The notes under the pieces were generated by a model. It did not search any database. It was given only the letters and a program-made list of their open reading frames with translations, and was not told the origin of the DNA. A DNA stretch of 64,000 bases from Aquabacterium sp. (GTDB taxonomy: Bacteria > Pseudomonadota > Gammaproteobacteria > Burkholderiales > Burkholderiaceae_C): contig JAHFQM010000001.1 of the NCBI GenBank assembly GCA_023266355.1, positions 704,115-768,114 of the forward strand, written 5' to 3'. Position numbers and translations under genes: made by a program. Shown piece by piece: positions 27,707 through 37,309 of this stretch; the stretch's first letter is position 1; the number at the start of each line of letters is the position of its first letter.

Positions 27707-28870
27707 TCACTTTGCCGGGGGCACGTAGCTGTTGGCCACGATCTCGCCTTGCGGGCCGGCAGCCACGCGGGGCGCCGGGCGCTCCTGCAGCGTGCGCGGC
27801 AGCAGGGGGAAGACCAGCTCGGCGAAGCGGTAAGCCTCTTCCAGGTGCGGGTAGCCAGACAGGATGAAGTGGTCCAGGCCCAGGTCGGCGTAGGCCCGCA
27901 GGCGGTCGGCCACCTGCTGCGGGTTGCCCACCAGGGCCGTGCCCGCGCCCCCGCGCACCAGGCCCACGCCGGCCCACAGGTTGGGCGAGACCTCCAGGCC
28001 TTCGCGGATGTTGTGGCGGTTGAAGTGCCCCTTGTGCAGCTCGGCCATGCGGCGCTGGCCCACCGAGTCCATCTGCGCGAACTTCTGCTGGGCGGCGGCC
28101 ACGGTGGCCTCGTCCAGGTGCGACAGCAGCTTGCTGGCGGCTTGCCAGGCCTCGTCCTCGGTCTCGCGCACGATGACGTGCAGGCGGATGCCGAAGCTCA
28201 GTGTGCGGCCGTGCTTCGCGGCGCGGCGGGTGATGTCGGCCACCTTGGCGGCCACGGCCTCGGGGGGCTCGCCCCAGGTCAGGTAGGTGTCGAGCTGCTC
28301 GGCGGCCAGCTCATGGGCCTCGTCCGACGAGCCACCGAAGAAGATCGGCGGGTAAGGCCGGTTCACCGGCGGGTACAGCAGCTTCGCGCCATGGACCTGC
28401 AGGTGCCGGCCGTCGAAGTCGAAGCTGCCGCCGTCGTGGCTGCGCGCCAGCACCTCGCGCCAGATGGTCAGGAACTCGCGCGAGAGCTTGTAGCGCTCGG
28501 CGTGGTCGTAGAACAGGCCGTCGCCTTCGAGCTCTTCGCGGTCGCCCCCGGTGACGAGGTTGACCAGCAGGCGCCCGCCGGAGATGCGGTCCAGCGTGGC
28601 GGCCATGCGGGCCGTCTGCGCCGGCTGCATCAGGCCCGGGCGCAAGGCCACCAGGAACTTCAACTGGCGCGTGGCGTCGATCAGGCTGGAGGCCAGCACC
28701 CAGGAGTCTTCGCAAGAGCGTCCGGTGGGCAGCAGCACGCCCTCGTAGCCCAGGCTGTCGGCGGCCACGGCCACCTGCTTGAAGTAATCGAAGGACGCGT
28801 TGCGCGCGCCATGGCTGGTGCCCAGGTAGCGGGAGTCACCGTGGGAAGGGATGAACCAGAAAATGCGCAT
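27707..28870 (-). CDS. ssuD: FMNH2-dependent alkanesulfonate monooxygenase
   Basis: The product is 387 residues of the bacterial luciferase-like fold. It shows [17 protein letters not shown], the R-P-G-L-M-Q-P region, and [23 protein letters not shown], all SsuD hallmarks; E. coli SsuD has 381 residues. It cleaves alkanesulfonates to aldehyde and sulfite using FMNH2 from the reductase at 35115-35663. Confidence 0.92.
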   Translation of the reverse strand: MRIFWFIPSHGDSRYLGTSHGARNASFDYFKQVAVAADSLGYEGVLLPTGRSCEDSWVLASSLIDATRQLKFLVALRPGLMQPAQTARMAATLDRISGGRLLVNLVTGGDREELEGDGLFYDHAERYKLSREFLTIWREVLARSHDGGSFDFDGRHLQVHGAKLLYPPVNRPYPPIFFGGSSDEAHELAAEQLDTYLTWGEPPEAVAAKVADITRRAAKHGRTLSFGIRLHVIVRETEDEAWQAASKLLSHLDEATVAAAQQKFAQMDSVGQRRMAELHKGHFNRHNIREGLEVSPNLWAGVGLVRGGAGTALVGNPQQVADRLRAYADLGLDHFILSGYPHLEEAYRFAELVFPLLPRTLQERPAPRVAAGPQGEIVANSYVPPAK

Positions 28871-28878
28871 GGGGGGCC

Positions 28879-29856
28879 TCACTTGCCCGCGCCGTCCGGC
28901 AGCGCGTCGGCGATGCGGATGGCCTTGGGGATCAGCTTGAGTTGGAAGAAGGCGTCGGCGATCTGCTGCTGTTGCGCGGCCACCGTGGTCGTGATGGGCT
29001 GGATGCCGTAGGCGAAGCGGCGCACCGACAGCTCGGTGATCTCCTGGTTCAGGCCGATCTCGGGGGCCAGCACCTTGGCCGCGGCGGCGAAGTCGTTGGC
29101 GGCCCACACGTCGAGCTTTTGCAGCTCGGACACGATGGCCTTGATCACGCCCGGGTTCTTGTTGGCGTAGGGGCGCGAGGCCAGGTAGAACTGGTGGTTG
29201 GCCACAACGCCTTTGCCATCGGCCAGCACGCGGGCGCCGATCTGTTTTTCAGCGGCGGCCAGGAAGGGGTCCCAGATGGCCCAGGCGTCCACGCTGCCGC
29301 GCTCGAAGGCGGCGCGGGCATCGGCGGGGGGCAGGAAAATGGTTTGCACATCGGTGTACTTCAGGCCGGCCTTCTCCAGGGCCTTGACCAGCAGGTAGTG
29401 CACGTTGGAGCCCTTGTTGAGCGCGATCTTCTTGCCCTTGAGCTCGGCCACGGACTTCACGGTCGAGCCCTTGGGCACGACGATGGCTTCTGCCGTGGGC
29501 GAAGGCGGCTGGTTGGCCACATAGACCAGGTCGGCGCCGGCGGCCTGCGCGAAGATGGGCGGGGCTTCGCCCACGTTGCCGAAGTCGATGGAGCCCACGT
29601 TCAGGCCTTCGAGCAGCTGCGGGCCGGCCGTGAACTCGACCCACTTCACCGACACGCCCAGCGGTGCCAGGCGCTTTTCGAGGTCGCCCTTGCCCTTGAG
29701 GATGGTGAGCGTGCCGTACTTCTGGTAGCCGATGCGCACGACGGCGTTCTCGGCCCAGGCGTTGCTGGCGCCCGCGGTGGCGAGGCCCAGGCCCAGGGCC
29801 ACGTGCCCCAGGGACAGGATCAGTTGACGGCGAACAGAGCGGAGCGTGGAGCGCAT
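28879..29856 (-). CDS. ssuA: Sulfonate ABC transporter substrate-binding protein
   Basis: The product is 325 residues: signal peptide (ends near NAWAEN; an RRQLIL stretch makes Tat export conceivable) and a type II periplasmic binding fold with [10 protein letters not shown] and D-A-W-A-I-W-D-P. It matches SsuA of the NitT/TauT family. A 114-bp gap separates it from the preceding ATPase gene, the largest gap inside the block, so an internal promoter is possible. Confidence 0.9.
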   Translation of the reverse strand: MRSTLRSVRRQLILSLGHVALGLGLATAGASNAWAENAVVRIGYQKYGTLTILKGKGDLEKRLAPLGVSVKWVEFTAGPQLLEGLNVGSIDFGNVGEAPPIFAQAAGADLVYVANQPPSPTAEAIVVPKGSTVKSVAELKGKKIALNKGSNVHYLLVKALEKAGLKYTDVQTIFLPPADARAAFERGSVDAWAIWDPFLAAAEKQIGARVLADGKGVVANHQFYLASRPYANKNPGVIKAIVSELQKLDVWAANDFAAAAKVLAPEIGLNQEITELSVRRFAYGIQPITTTVAAQQQQIADAFFQLKLIPKAIRIADALPDGAGK

Positions 29857-29970
29857 GGTGGTGGGGTCCTGGTGGATGCTGGAACAGATGTCACGATAGG
29901 CAAAGCAGCGCCTGGGGTGAACGAAGGTTTGGTGTGCTGCAAAGAAGGTTTGGGCATGAAGGCCGGTGGC

Positions 29971-30705
29971 TCACAGGGCATGGGCCGCCTGCAGCCGCCG
30001 GAGCAAGGCCGTGCGGGCCTGCGTGATGGCGTCGTCGTCGCGCTGCCTGGGGTGGGGCAGGGGCACGCGCAAGGTGTCGAGCAAGGGCCCTGGTTGCTGG
30101 TCCAGCACCAGCACGCGGTCGCTGAGCACGACGGCCTCGTCGAGGTCGTGCGTGACCATCAGCACCGTCACGCCGTGCTCGTGCACCACCCGCGTCAGCA
30201 GGTCCTGCAGCTTCATGCGCGTGAAGGCATCGACGGCCGAGAAGGGCTCGTCCAGCAACAACAAGCGGGGTTGGCGGAACAGGCCGCGCGCGATGGCCAC
30301 GCGCTGTGCCTGCCCACCCGAGAGCTGCTTGGGCAGGGCTTCGGAATGATCGGACAGGCCGACCTCTGCGAGCAGCGCGGCCACGCGCGCCTCGCTGTCG
30401 GGGCCGCGCGGGCTGCCAAAGGACACGTTCTCGGCCACGGTGAGCCAGGGAAAGAGGCGCGGCTCCTGGAAGATGAAGCCGATGTCCGCGGTGATGCCGT
30501 GCACCTCCTGGCCATCGAGCCGGATGCGGCCGGCGTGGTCCTCGTCGAGGCCGGCGATCAGGCGCAGCAAGGTGCTCTTGCCGCAACCGCTGGCGCCGAC
30601 CAGGCTGACGAGTTCGCCGGCCTCCAGGCTCAAGGACAGGTCGCGCAGCACGGTGCGGTCGCCGTAGCGTTTGGTGTGGATGTGGACGTCCAGCAAGGCG
30701 GTCAT
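29971..30705 (-). CDS. Second sulfonate-type ABC transporter ATP-binding protein
   Basis: The product is 244 residues with Walker A G-A-S-G-C-G-K-S-T, F-Q-E-P-R-L-F-P-W, signature L-S-G-G-Q-A-Q-R and Walker B L-L-L-L-D-E-P. It belongs to the nitrate/sulfonate/taurine group and forms a transporter with the permease at 30725 and the binding protein at 31655. It is not a close duplicate of the SsuB at 25954, so the two systems probably differ in substrate. Confidence 0.87.
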   Translation of the reverse strand: MTALLDVHIHTKRYGDRTVLRDLSLSLEAGELVSLVGASGCGKSTLLRLIAGLDEDHAGRIRLDGQEVHGITADIGFIFQEPRLFPWLTVAENVSFGSPRGPDSEARVAALLAEVGLSDHSEALPKQLSGGQAQRVAIARGLFRQPRLLLLDEPFSAVDAFTRMKLQDLLTRVVHEHGVTVLMVTHDLDEAVVLSDRVLVLDQQPGPLLDTLRVPLPHPRQRDDDAITQARTALLRRLQAAHAL

Positions 30706-30724
30706 GGCGGTCTTTGCGAAGGGG

Positions 30725-31591
30725 TCAGCGGTGGGACTGGAAGGTGTCGCGCCAGCGCAGCAGGTGGCGCTCCCACCACTGCAGCAGCGAGTCGCTGAGC
30801 TTGCCCAGCACGGCCAGCAGCACGATGGCCGACAGCACCAGGTCGGCGCGGCCGGTCTCGCGGCCATCGGTCAGCAGGTAGCCCAGCCCTTGCGTGGCGG
30901 CGATCAGCTCGGCCGCGACCATGAACATCCACGCCAGGCTCAGGCCCTGGCGGATGCCCGTCATCACCGCGGGCATGGCCGCCGGCAGCAGCACGCGCCG
31001 GGTCAATGCCAGCGGCGAGAGGCCGGCCATGTGCGCCACCTCGACCAGCTTGCGATCGACATCGCGCAGCCCCGACGACACCCCCAGGTACACCGGGAAG
31101 AAGGCGCCGATGGCGATCAGCACGATCTTGGGCGCCTCGTCGATGCCCAGCCACAGCAGCAGCAAGGGCACCCAGGCCAGCGAGGGGATGGCGCGCAGGG
31201 CCTGGAACGAGGGGTCGAGAAGGTCCTCCAGCGGCTTGCGCAAGCCCACGGCCGCCCCCACCAGCAAGGCCAGCAACGTTCCCAGCAGGAAGCCGGCCAG
31301 CACGCGCAAGCTGCTCACCAGCACGTGCTGCGTCACCGTGGCCTGGCCCAGCTGCGCGAAGGTCTGCACCAGGTCGGACGGGGCTGGCAGCAGGTGCCGG
31401 GGCACCCAGCCTTGGCGCACGGCGAACTCCAGGCCCAGCAGCAGCGCCAGCGGTGGCAGCAGGCCCAGCCAGACGGTGGAGTGGCGCGCACGCGGGCGCA
31501 CAGCCGGCACCGCTGGGCGCCGGACGGAGGCTGGCGGCTGGGGCGAGGTCACGTCGGCGTCCAGCGTGCCGACCGAGGGGGGAGGGGACAT
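30725..31591 (-). CDS. Second sulfonate-type ABC transporter permease
   Basis: The product is 288 residues from ATG 31591. A roughly 35-residue polar, Pro-rich N-terminus precedes about six membrane spans, with the coupling motif E-V-A-H-M-A-G-L-S-P-L-A-L-T-R-R. It is a member of the SsuC/TauC family. Confidence 0.87.
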   Translation of the reverse strand: MSPPPSVGTLDADVTSPQPPASVRRPAVPAVRPRARHSTVWLGLLPPLALLLGLEFAVRQGWVPRHLLPAPSDLVQTFAQLGQATVTQHVLVSSLRVLAGFLLGTLLALLVGAAVGLRKPLEDLLDPSFQALRAIPSLAWVPLLLLWLGIDEAPKIVLIAIGAFFPVYLGVSSGLRDVDRKLVEVAHMAGLSPLALTRRVLLPAAMPAVMTGIRQGLSLAWMFMVAAELIAATQGLGYLLTDGRETGRADLVLSAIVLLAVLGKLSDSLLQWWERHLLRWRDTFQSHR

Positions 31592-31654
31592 GGTGCGGGC
31601 CTGGGGTGAGGGCAAGGGCACAAGCGGGGCAAGCGGTGCAAGAGGGATAAGGCG

Positions 31655-32647
31655 TCAGCCGCGGCGGATGACGGATTGCGCGAACTGGGTGTCCACCAGG
31701 TCGGTGATCACCTTCTGCACGTTGGTGCCGGGGCGCACCAGGCCTTCGTTCAGCAGGATGGGCGAGGCGGCCTGCAGGGCCTGGATGTGCTGCGTGCCGG
31801 GCTGCGGCTGGGTGAAGTCGGTGCGGACCTTCAACTGCAGCAGCGCGACCTCCAGCGAGACCTTGGCCTCTTCCGACAGGATCTGCGCCGCAGCGCGCGT
31901 GTTGCCTTGAATCCACTGGCGGGCGCGCTCATAGACGGCCAGCACACGGCGCACTTCGTTGGGGTGGCGCTGCAAGAAGTCCTCACGCACATTGAGGAAG
32001 CCGTAGGTGTTGAAGGCCACGTTGCGGTAGAGCAGGCGCGAGCCGGCGCCGAGTTCGCTGGCGGCCATCAGCGGGTCCAGGCCAGCCCAGGCGTCCACGC
32101 GGCCTTGCTCCAGCGCGGCCTTGCCGTCGGCGTGCTGCAGGGAGACGTGTTCGATGTCGCTGCGCTTGAGGCCCACGGTGTGCAGCGCACGCAGCAGGAA
32201 GAGGTAGGGGTCGGTGCCCTTGGTGGCGGCGATCTTTTTGCCCTTGAGGTCGGCCAGGGTTTGGATGGGCGAGTTCTTCGGCACCAGCAGGGCCGTCCAC
32301 TCCGGGCGCGAGAAGATGTAGGGCGTGCGGATGGGGTTGCCGTTCGCCTTGGACAGCACCGCGGCCAGGCCCGCGCTGGAGCCGATGTCGATGCTGTTGC
32401 CGTTGAGGTATTCCAGCGCGCGGTTGCTGCCCGCGCTCAGCACCCAGTTGACGCCGATGCCGTCTTTCTTGAATTCCTCTTCCAGCCAGCCGAAGCGGCG
32501 GATGACCAGGCTGGAGGGGTTGTAGTAGGCGTAGTCCAGGCGGATGTCTTTCGGGGCCTCGGCGGCCTGTGCCAGCGAGGGCAGGGCGGAGACGGTGGCC
32601 AGGGCGCTGCTGCCTGCGGCCCACTGGATCAGGGTGCGACGTTTCAT
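31655..32647 (-). CDS. Second sulfonate-type substrate-binding protein
   Basis: The product is 330 residues with an N-terminal K-R-R-T-L-I-Q signal compatible with Tat export. The mature part shows L-D-Y-A-Y-Y-N-P-S-S-L, D-I-G-S-S-A-G-L and D-A-W-A-G-L-D-P, as in aliphatic sulfonate binding proteins. It diverges clearly from the SsuA at 28879, which supports a different ligand range. Confidence 0.85.
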   Translation of the reverse strand: MKRRTLIQWAAGSSALATVSALPSLAQAAEAPKDIRLDYAYYNPSSLVIRRFGWLEEEFKKDGIGVNWVLSAGSNRALEYLNGNSIDIGSSAGLAAVLSKANGNPIRTPYIFSRPEWTALLVPKNSPIQTLADLKGKKIAATKGTDPYLFLLRALHTVGLKRSDIEHVSLQHADGKAALEQGRVDAWAGLDPLMAASELGAGSRLLYRNVAFNTYGFLNVREDFLQRHPNEVRRVLAVYERARQWIQGNTRAAAQILSEEAKVSLEVALLQLKVRTDFTQPQPGTQHIQALQAASPILLNEGLVRPGTNVQKVITDLVDTQFAQSVIRRG

Positions 32648-32706
32648 GTTCAGGACTCCTCAGGGTGTGATGACGGTGTGATGGCGATGTGATGCAGTCG
32701 AAGGCC

Positions 32707-33858
32707 TCAGGCCACCTTCTTGTGCGCTTCGGCCGCGCTCACCAGGGTGGACTTGTCGAAGGGGCCGCCGGTGACGGCTTCGCCGATCAGCGTCACGGGC
32801 TGCTTGCCCGGCAGCAGCGGGAAGACCAGCTCGGCGAAGCGGTAGGCCTCTTCCAGGTGCGGGTAGCCCGAGAGCACGAAGTGGTCGATGCCCAGGTCGG
32901 CGTATTCCTTGAGGCGCTCGGCAACGATGTGCGGGTCGCCCACCAGGGCCGTGCCCGCACCACCGCGCACCAGGCCCACGCCGGCCCACAGGTTGGGGCT
33001 GACTTCCAACTGGTCGCGCCGGCCGCCGTGCAGCGCGGCCATGCGTTGCTGACCGACCGAGTCCATGCTGGCGTAGCGCTTCTGGATGCTGGCGATGGTC
33101 TCGTCGTCCAGCGTGCTGATCAGGCGGTCGGCTTCGGCCCAGGCCTCTTCGGTGGTCTCGCGCACGATGACGTGCAGGCGCACGCCGAAGCGCACGGTGC
33201 GGCCCAGGGCCTCGGCGCGGCGGCGCACATCGGCGATCTTCTCGGCCACGGCGGCGGGCGGCTCGCCCCAGCTCAGGTAGACGTCCACGTGCTCGGCGGC
33301 CAGGTCGTGCGCGGCCGGCGAAGAGCCGCCGAAGAACAAGGGCGGGTGAGGCTGCTGCACGGGCGGGAAGTAGCTGCGCGCGCCTTCCACGCGGTGGTGC
33401 TTGCCGTGGAAGTCCACGGTCTTGCCGGCCAGCAGGTCTTTCCAGATGGTGAGGAACTCGTCGGCGGCTTCGTAGCGCTCGTCGTGGCTGAGGAAGACGC
33501 CATCGGCGGCCAGCTCGGCGGCATCGCCCCCGGGCACGACGTTGAGCAGCAGGCGGCCTTGGCTGGCCTGGTCCAGCGTCGCGGTGGCGCGCGCCAGGGC
33601 CGTGGGGCTGCCCAGCGAGGTGCGCAGGGCGACCAGGAACTTCAGGCGCTGCGTGTGCTGGATGGCGCTGGCGGCCACAGCCCAGGGGTCATGGCAGCCG
33701 CTGCCGGTGGGGATCAGCACGCCGTCGTAGCCGAGCTTGTCGGTGGCGATGGCGATCTGGTTGAGGTAGTCCATGGTCGGCGCCCGACCGGAGTTGGACT
33801 TGCCGAGGTAGCGCGTGTCGCCCGAGGTGGGCAGGAACCAGAAGATGTCCAGGCTCAT
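32707..33858 (-). CDS. Second FMNH2-dependent alkanesulfonate monooxygenase
   Basis: The product is 383 residues, an SsuD-family luciferase-like monooxygenase ([19 protein letters not shown]). It shares the long block [23 protein letters not shown] with the SsuD at 27707 but differs throughout its first half. The two probably split the sulfonate range by chain length or branching. ATG 33858 is the likely start; an in-frame GTG-type upstream start at 33891 would add eleven residues. Confidence 0.88.
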   Translation of the reverse strand: MSLDIFWFLPTSGDTRYLGKSNSGRAPTMDYLNQIAIATDKLGYDGVLIPTGSGCHDPWAVAASAIQHTQRLKFLVALRTSLGSPTALARATATLDQASQGRLLLNVVPGGDAAELAADGVFLSHDERYEAADEFLTIWKDLLAGKTVDFHGKHHRVEGARSYFPPVQQPHPPLFFGGSSPAAHDLAAEHVDVYLSWGEPPAAVAEKIADVRRRAEALGRTVRFGVRLHVIVRETTEEAWAEADRLISTLDDETIASIQKRYASMDSVGQQRMAALHGGRRDQLEVSPNLWAGVGLVRGGAGTALVGDPHIVAERLKEYADLGIDHFVLSGYPHLEEAYRFAELVFPLLPGKQPVTLIGEAVTGGPFDKSTLVSAAEAHKKVA

Positions 33859-33887
33859 GGGGGTGTTTCCAGGTGAGGTCAGCGGGT

Positions 33888-35099
33888 TCACGAATAGGCG
33901 GTGGGTTCGGGGTGGCGGCCTTCCAGCACGTAGCGGCCGATGTCGCGCAGCTTGTAGTCCACCGGGTCGTGCAGCGTGTGCACACGGGCGTTGCGCCAGA
34001 AGCGGTCAAGGCCGCGGCCCGTGGCCGTCGAGCGCGCGCCCGTCAGCTCGAAGAAGCGCGAGGTGACTTCCATGGCCGCGCGGTGCGACAGCACCTTGGC
34101 CTCGGCCACCGCGATGGCCACGTCGCCACGCGTGGCCGCGTCCAGGGACGGGCCTTGGGCAAAGGCCGCATCGATGGCCGCCGCCGCGGCGTCTGACACC
34201 GCGCTGGCCGCTTTCACCTGCAGCCACAGCTCGGCGTAGCGCAGCTGGGTGTAAGGGTCGTCCACCGCGCGCGACACGCCCGAGGCCGACCAGGGCCGTG
34301 CCAGCTCGCGGCTGAAGTCCAGGCCGGCGCGCAAGGCCCCGGCGGCCAAGCCTGCGTACAGGCTGCCCAGCACGTGCTGCGCCAATTGCGAGCGCAAGGT
34401 GACCCAGGGCGTGGCCGCTTCGCCGGGGTGGATCAGCACATCGTCGTCGGCGATGAAGACCTGCTCGAAGGTCACCGTGCCGCTGTCCGTCTGGCGCTGG
34501 CCGAAGGCGTCCCAGTCGGCCACCACGTGCACGCCGGGTGCGTCCGTGGCCACCACGCCGATCAGGAAGGACTGCGTCGCTTCGTGCCAGGCCGACACGG
34601 TCATGCGGTCCGAGCCCACCGAGCCCGAGCAGTAGATCTTGGGCCCGTTGACCAGGTAGCCGCCCGGCGTGGGCTGGGCCGTGGCGCGGCGGTCCGACGG
34701 GTTCAGCGCGTTGCCCCAGAACAGGCGGCGCGCTGCCGTGTCGCTCAGCAAGCGCGCCTGCTGCTCAGGCCGTCCGAAGATCAACACCGTGGCCACCTGC
34801 AGGTGGTGGAAGGCGAAGAGGTGGGCCAGGGCGCTGTCGGCCTCGGCCAGCTGGCGCACGGTGCGGTAGACGGTCTGCCAGTTCGCGCCATGGCCACCCA
34901 GGGCGGTGGGTGTGCTCAGGTTCAGCAAGCCGCTGGCGCGGATCAGTTCGCGCTCGTGCGCGGCATGCCCGCCCTGGCGATCGCGCTGGGCCGCTGTCGT
35001 TGCGAAGGTGGCGCACAGCGTGTCCAGCTGGGGCTGGATCCAGGCGTGCTCGCCACCGTGCTCGAACGGCAGCAGGGGTGGATGGGCAAGGAGCGACAT
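33888..35099 (-). CDS. SfnB/DszC-like flavin-dependent oxidoreductase (acyl-CoA dehydrogenase fold)
   Basis: The product is 403 residues of acyl-CoA-dehydrogenase fold: F-W-G-N-A-L-N-P and G-P-K-I-Y-C-S-G in the middle domain, [12 protein letters not shown] at the C-terminus. This combination marks the SfnB/DszC group of FMNH2-dependent sulfur-acquisition monooxygenases rather than true acyl-CoA dehydrogenases. In Pseudomonas sfnB belongs to the dimethylsulfone/sulfate-starvation set. It probably oxidises an organosulfur compound upstream of SsuD. Confidence 0.82.
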   Translation of the reverse strand: MSLLAHPPLLPFEHGGEHAWIQPQLDTLCATFATTAAQRDRQGGHAAHERELIRASGLLNLSTPTALGGHGANWQTVYRTVRQLAEADSALAHLFAFHHLQVATVLIFGRPEQQARLLSDTAARRLFWGNALNPSDRRATAQPTPGGYLVNGPKIYCSGSVGSDRMTVSAWHEATQSFLIGVVATDAPGVHVVADWDAFGQRQTDSGTVTFEQVFIADDDVLIHPGEAATPWVTLRSQLAQHVLGSLYAGLAAGALRAGLDFSRELARPWSASGVSRAVDDPYTQLRYAELWLQVKAASAVSDAAAAAIDAAFAQGPSLDAATRGDVAIAVAEAKVLSHRAAMEVTSRFFELTGARSTATGRGLDRFWRNARVHTLHDPVDYKLRDIGRYVLEGRHPEPTAYS

Positions 35100-35114
35100 C
35101 GCGCGCGCTCCCTG

Positions 35115-35663
35115 TCAGGCTGCCAGCAGGCGCGAGGCCTGTTGGGTGGCTTCGTGGATGCGGGTGAACAGCGCATCGTTTTGCACCTGGTAGCCGCCGG
35201 TGATGGCGCTGAAATCGGCGTCGGACGCGAACACGGCCGAGGGCACGGTGTGCGTGCGGAAGAAGCTGAACAGCGGGCGCAGTTCCTGGTCCACCACCAG
35301 CGCGTGGCGGTCGCTGCCGCCGGTGGCGGCCAACAGCGTGGGTTTGCCGACCAGGGCCTCGGGGTGCAGGAAGTCGATGAGGTGTTTGAACAGGCCGGTG
35401 TAGCTGCCCTTGTAGACCGGGCTGGCGGCGATCAGCAGGTCGGCGCTTTCGATGGCCTGCAGCGCGGCCTTGCCTTCCGGGGTGAGCGCATCGTGGCTGG
35501 TGGCAGCGCCGATGTGCGGCGCCAGCGTGGCCAGCTCGACCCATGTCACCTCGATGGTTTGCGTGGTCTGCAGGGATTGGACGATGGCATCGACGAGCAC
35601 CCGCGTGCGGGAGGGGCTGCTGGTGCTGCCGACGATGGCGGTGACTTTGCGGATGTGGCTCAT
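35115..35663 (-). CDS. ssuE: NAD(P)H-dependent FMN reductase (SsuE/MsuE type)
   Basis: Flavodoxin-like reductase of 182 residues with I-V-G-S-T-S-S-P-S-R-T at the phosphate loop and S-P-V-Y-K-G-S-Y-T-G-L-F-K, the family signature. It supplies FMNH2 to the two SsuD-type enzymes and the SfnB-like proteins. It is the first gene of the ten-gene reverse block, 51 bp downstream of a perfect sigma-54 promoter. MsuE is an equally good name. Confidence 0.88.
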   Translation of the reverse strand: MSHIRKVTAIVGSTSSPSRTRVLVDAIVQSLQTTQTIEVTWVELATLAPHIGAATSHDALTPEGKAALQAIESADLLIAASPVYKGSYTGLFKHLIDFLHPEALVGKPTLLAATGGSDRHALVVDQELRPLFSFFRTHTVPSAVFASDADFSAITGGYQVQNDALFTRIHEATQQASRLLAA

Positions 35664-35713
35664 GGTGTGACCTCTGGAGGGGGCGCGTTGTGCGTCGATC
35701 TGCTCCTCATTCA

Positions 35714-35728
35714 GCAACCGATGTGCCA
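35714..35728 (-). promoter_or_regulatory. Sigma-54 (-24/-12) promoter of the sulfonate block
   Basis: On the reverse strand the sequence is TGGCAC-ATCGG-TTGC, a perfect match to the RpoN consensus. Transcription would start near 35702, leaving a leader of about 40 nt before the FMN reductase at 35663. With only short gaps downstream it could drive all ten genes to 25954. Confidence 0.75.
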
Positions 35729-35934
35729 GCACCGCGCCGTTCATGCGGAACGCGCATGTCGATGTCTGCGCACTGCATGAGGCGCCCTGTTTTTGCGGCT
35801 GTGTCAGCAAAACACCTGTGTTCAGGGCCTGTGCGCGGTGCGCCTGCTGCCTCGCCAAGCGGCTCGATGCGGGGTGCGGGCGCGGCCTCACGGCGTGCCT
35901 GCGGGTCGGATGTCGCCGGTGCGCTCGCCAATTT

Positions 35935-35992
35935 GCTGATTTATCAACAAGCGAGGTGGTGATAAACAACCACGCAATGTTGATAAATCAAC
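35935..35992. promoter_or_regulatory. Three phased palindromes, putative activator binding sites (UAS)
   Basis: GCTGA-TTTA-TCAAC (35935-35948), a degenerate GGTGATAAACAACC (35958-35971) and GTTGA-TAAA-TCAAC (35979-35992) have centres 23 and 21 bp apart, so they lie on one helix face. They are about 230-280 bp upstream of the sigma-54 start site and next to the activator operon. The two intact copies share GYTGA-N4-TCARC with the pair at 18-54. Confidence 0.6.
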
Positions 35993-36061
35993 CTGCGTTG
36001 CGGATGTGGCGCCGGCCTGGGCTGGTTTGCTGCAGGATCAGCAGGCCAGCCTTGCCCTGGC

Positions 36062-37309
36062 ATGGCGGCTGCTTGCGCAAGCCCCATGTCTTCCTTGCAC
36101 GCCTTGACGATCGAACGTCCTGACCACGCCGCGGCCCCGGACCGCGCCAGCCACCTCGACCAGGTGCCGCAAGTCGCCGACCGGCTGACCCAGCACTTCG
36201 CCACCACCGCCGCCCTGCGCGATGCCGAGGGCGGTTGCCCCAAGGCACAGCGCGACGAACTGCGTGCCAGCGGCCTGCTCGCCTTGTCCATCCCGGTCGA
36301 GCTGGGCGGCCTGGGCGGCAGCTGGCGCGATGTGCTCGACGTCGTGCGGCAGTTCGCCCGCGTGGACAGCTCCATCGCACACCTGTACGCCTTCCACCAC
36401 CTGATGCTGGCCACCGTGACCTTGTATGGCCAGCCTGAACAATGGCGGCCCTGGTTGGCGCACACGGCGCGGCACGATTGGTTCTGGGGCAACGCCCTCA
36501 ACCCGCGTGACCAGCGCGCCCGCTGCAGCCCGGCATCGGGCGGCTGGTTGCTGTCTGGCCCCAAGAGCTTTTGCTCGGGCGCGCTGGACTCCGAGATGCT
36601 GGTGGTGTCCGGCGAGTGCGAAGGGCAGCTCATGGTGGCCGCCGTGCCCACCTCGCGCAGCGGCATCCACATCCGGCAGGATTGGGACAACATGGGCCAG
36701 CGACAGACCGACAGCGGCTCCGTCCAGTTCGACCGCCTGCGCATCGAGGACGGCGAAGTCCTGCGCGAGCCGGGCCCTTTGTCCACGCCTCGCTCGTGCC
36801 TGCGCTCGCTAGTGTCCCAGCTCATCCTGGTGAACATCTACGTGGGCATCGCCCAGGGTGCGTTCGAGGCCGCCCGCCGGTACACCCGCGAAGAGGCCCG
36901 CCCCTGGCCAGGCGCAGGCGTCGAGCGCATGGCAGACGACCCTTACGTGCTGGCCCATTTCGGCGACTTCCACGTCGGCCTGGACGGCGCGGTGCTCTTG
37001 GCCGACCGTGCCGGCATGGGCCTGGTGGCGGCGCTGGAGCGCGGCGAAGCCTTGACGTCCGAGGAGCGCGGCCAGCTGGCCATTCACATCGCCACCGCCA
37101 AGGTCGCCGCGGCCCGCTCGGGCCTGGACCTGTGCAACCGCCTGTTCGAAGTCACCGGGGCGCGGTCCACCCACGCCGCGTTGGGGCTGGACCGCTACTG
37201 GCGCAACCTGCGCACGCACACGCTGCACGACCCCATCGACCACAAGACCCGCGAGCTGGGCCTCTGGGCGCTGCAGGGCCGCTTGCCCGAACCTGGCTTC
37301 TACGCATGA
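36062..37309 (+). CDS. SfnB-like flavin-dependent oxidoreductase, second copy
   Basis: The product is 415 residues, with the same architecture as the protein at 33888-35099: [18 protein letters not shown] and R-T-H-T-L-H-D-P-I-D-H-K. It probably uses FMNH2 for organosulfur oxidation in sulfur scavenging. ATG 36062 and ATG 36086 are both possible; neither has a good ribosome binding site. The stop overlaps the activator gene by ATGA, matching the sfnB-sfnR pairing described in Pseudomonas. Confidence 0.8.
   Translation: MAAACASPMSSLHALTIERPDHAAAPDRASHLDQVPQVADRLTQHFATTAALRDAEGGCPKAQRDELRASGLLALSIPVELGGLGGSWRDVLDVVRQFARVDSSIAHLYAFHHLMLATVTLYGQPEQWRPWLAHTARHDWFWGNALNPRDQRARCSPASGGWLLSGPKSFCSGALDSEMLVVSGECEGQLMVAAVPTSRSGIHIRQDWDNMGQRQTDSGSVQFDRLRIEDGEVLREPGPLSTPRSCLRSLVSQLILVNIYVGIAQGAFEAARRYTREEARPWPGAGVERMADDPYVLAHFGDFHVGLDGAVLLADRAGMGLVAALERGEALTSEERGQLAIHIATAKVAAARSGLDLCNRLFEVTGARSTHAALGLDRYWRNLRTHTLHDPIDHKTRELGLWALQGRLPEPGFYA

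Larger units (their letters stand above)
35664..36061. other. Divergent regulatory region of the sulfonate locus, no gene seen
   Basis: This 398-bp gap lies between the FMN reductase (reverse) and an SfnB-like gene (forward). It carries a perfect sigma-54 promoter facing the reductase (35714-35728) and a cluster of three phased palindromes (35935-35992) in a locally AT-rich patch. No sigma-54 promoter with correct spacing faces the forward gene. Confidence 0.7.

Noticed and set aside
29857..29970. Possible sigma-54 promoter before ssuA (reverse strand, near 29905)
   Set aside because: The TTGC element is present but the GG lies one base too close (9 nt instead of 10), so it should not function as an RpoN promoter.
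36014..36060. Possible sigma-54 promoter facing the SfnB-like gene at 36062
   Set aside because: Two TTGC elements occur, but the nearest GG pairs are two bases out of register in each case.
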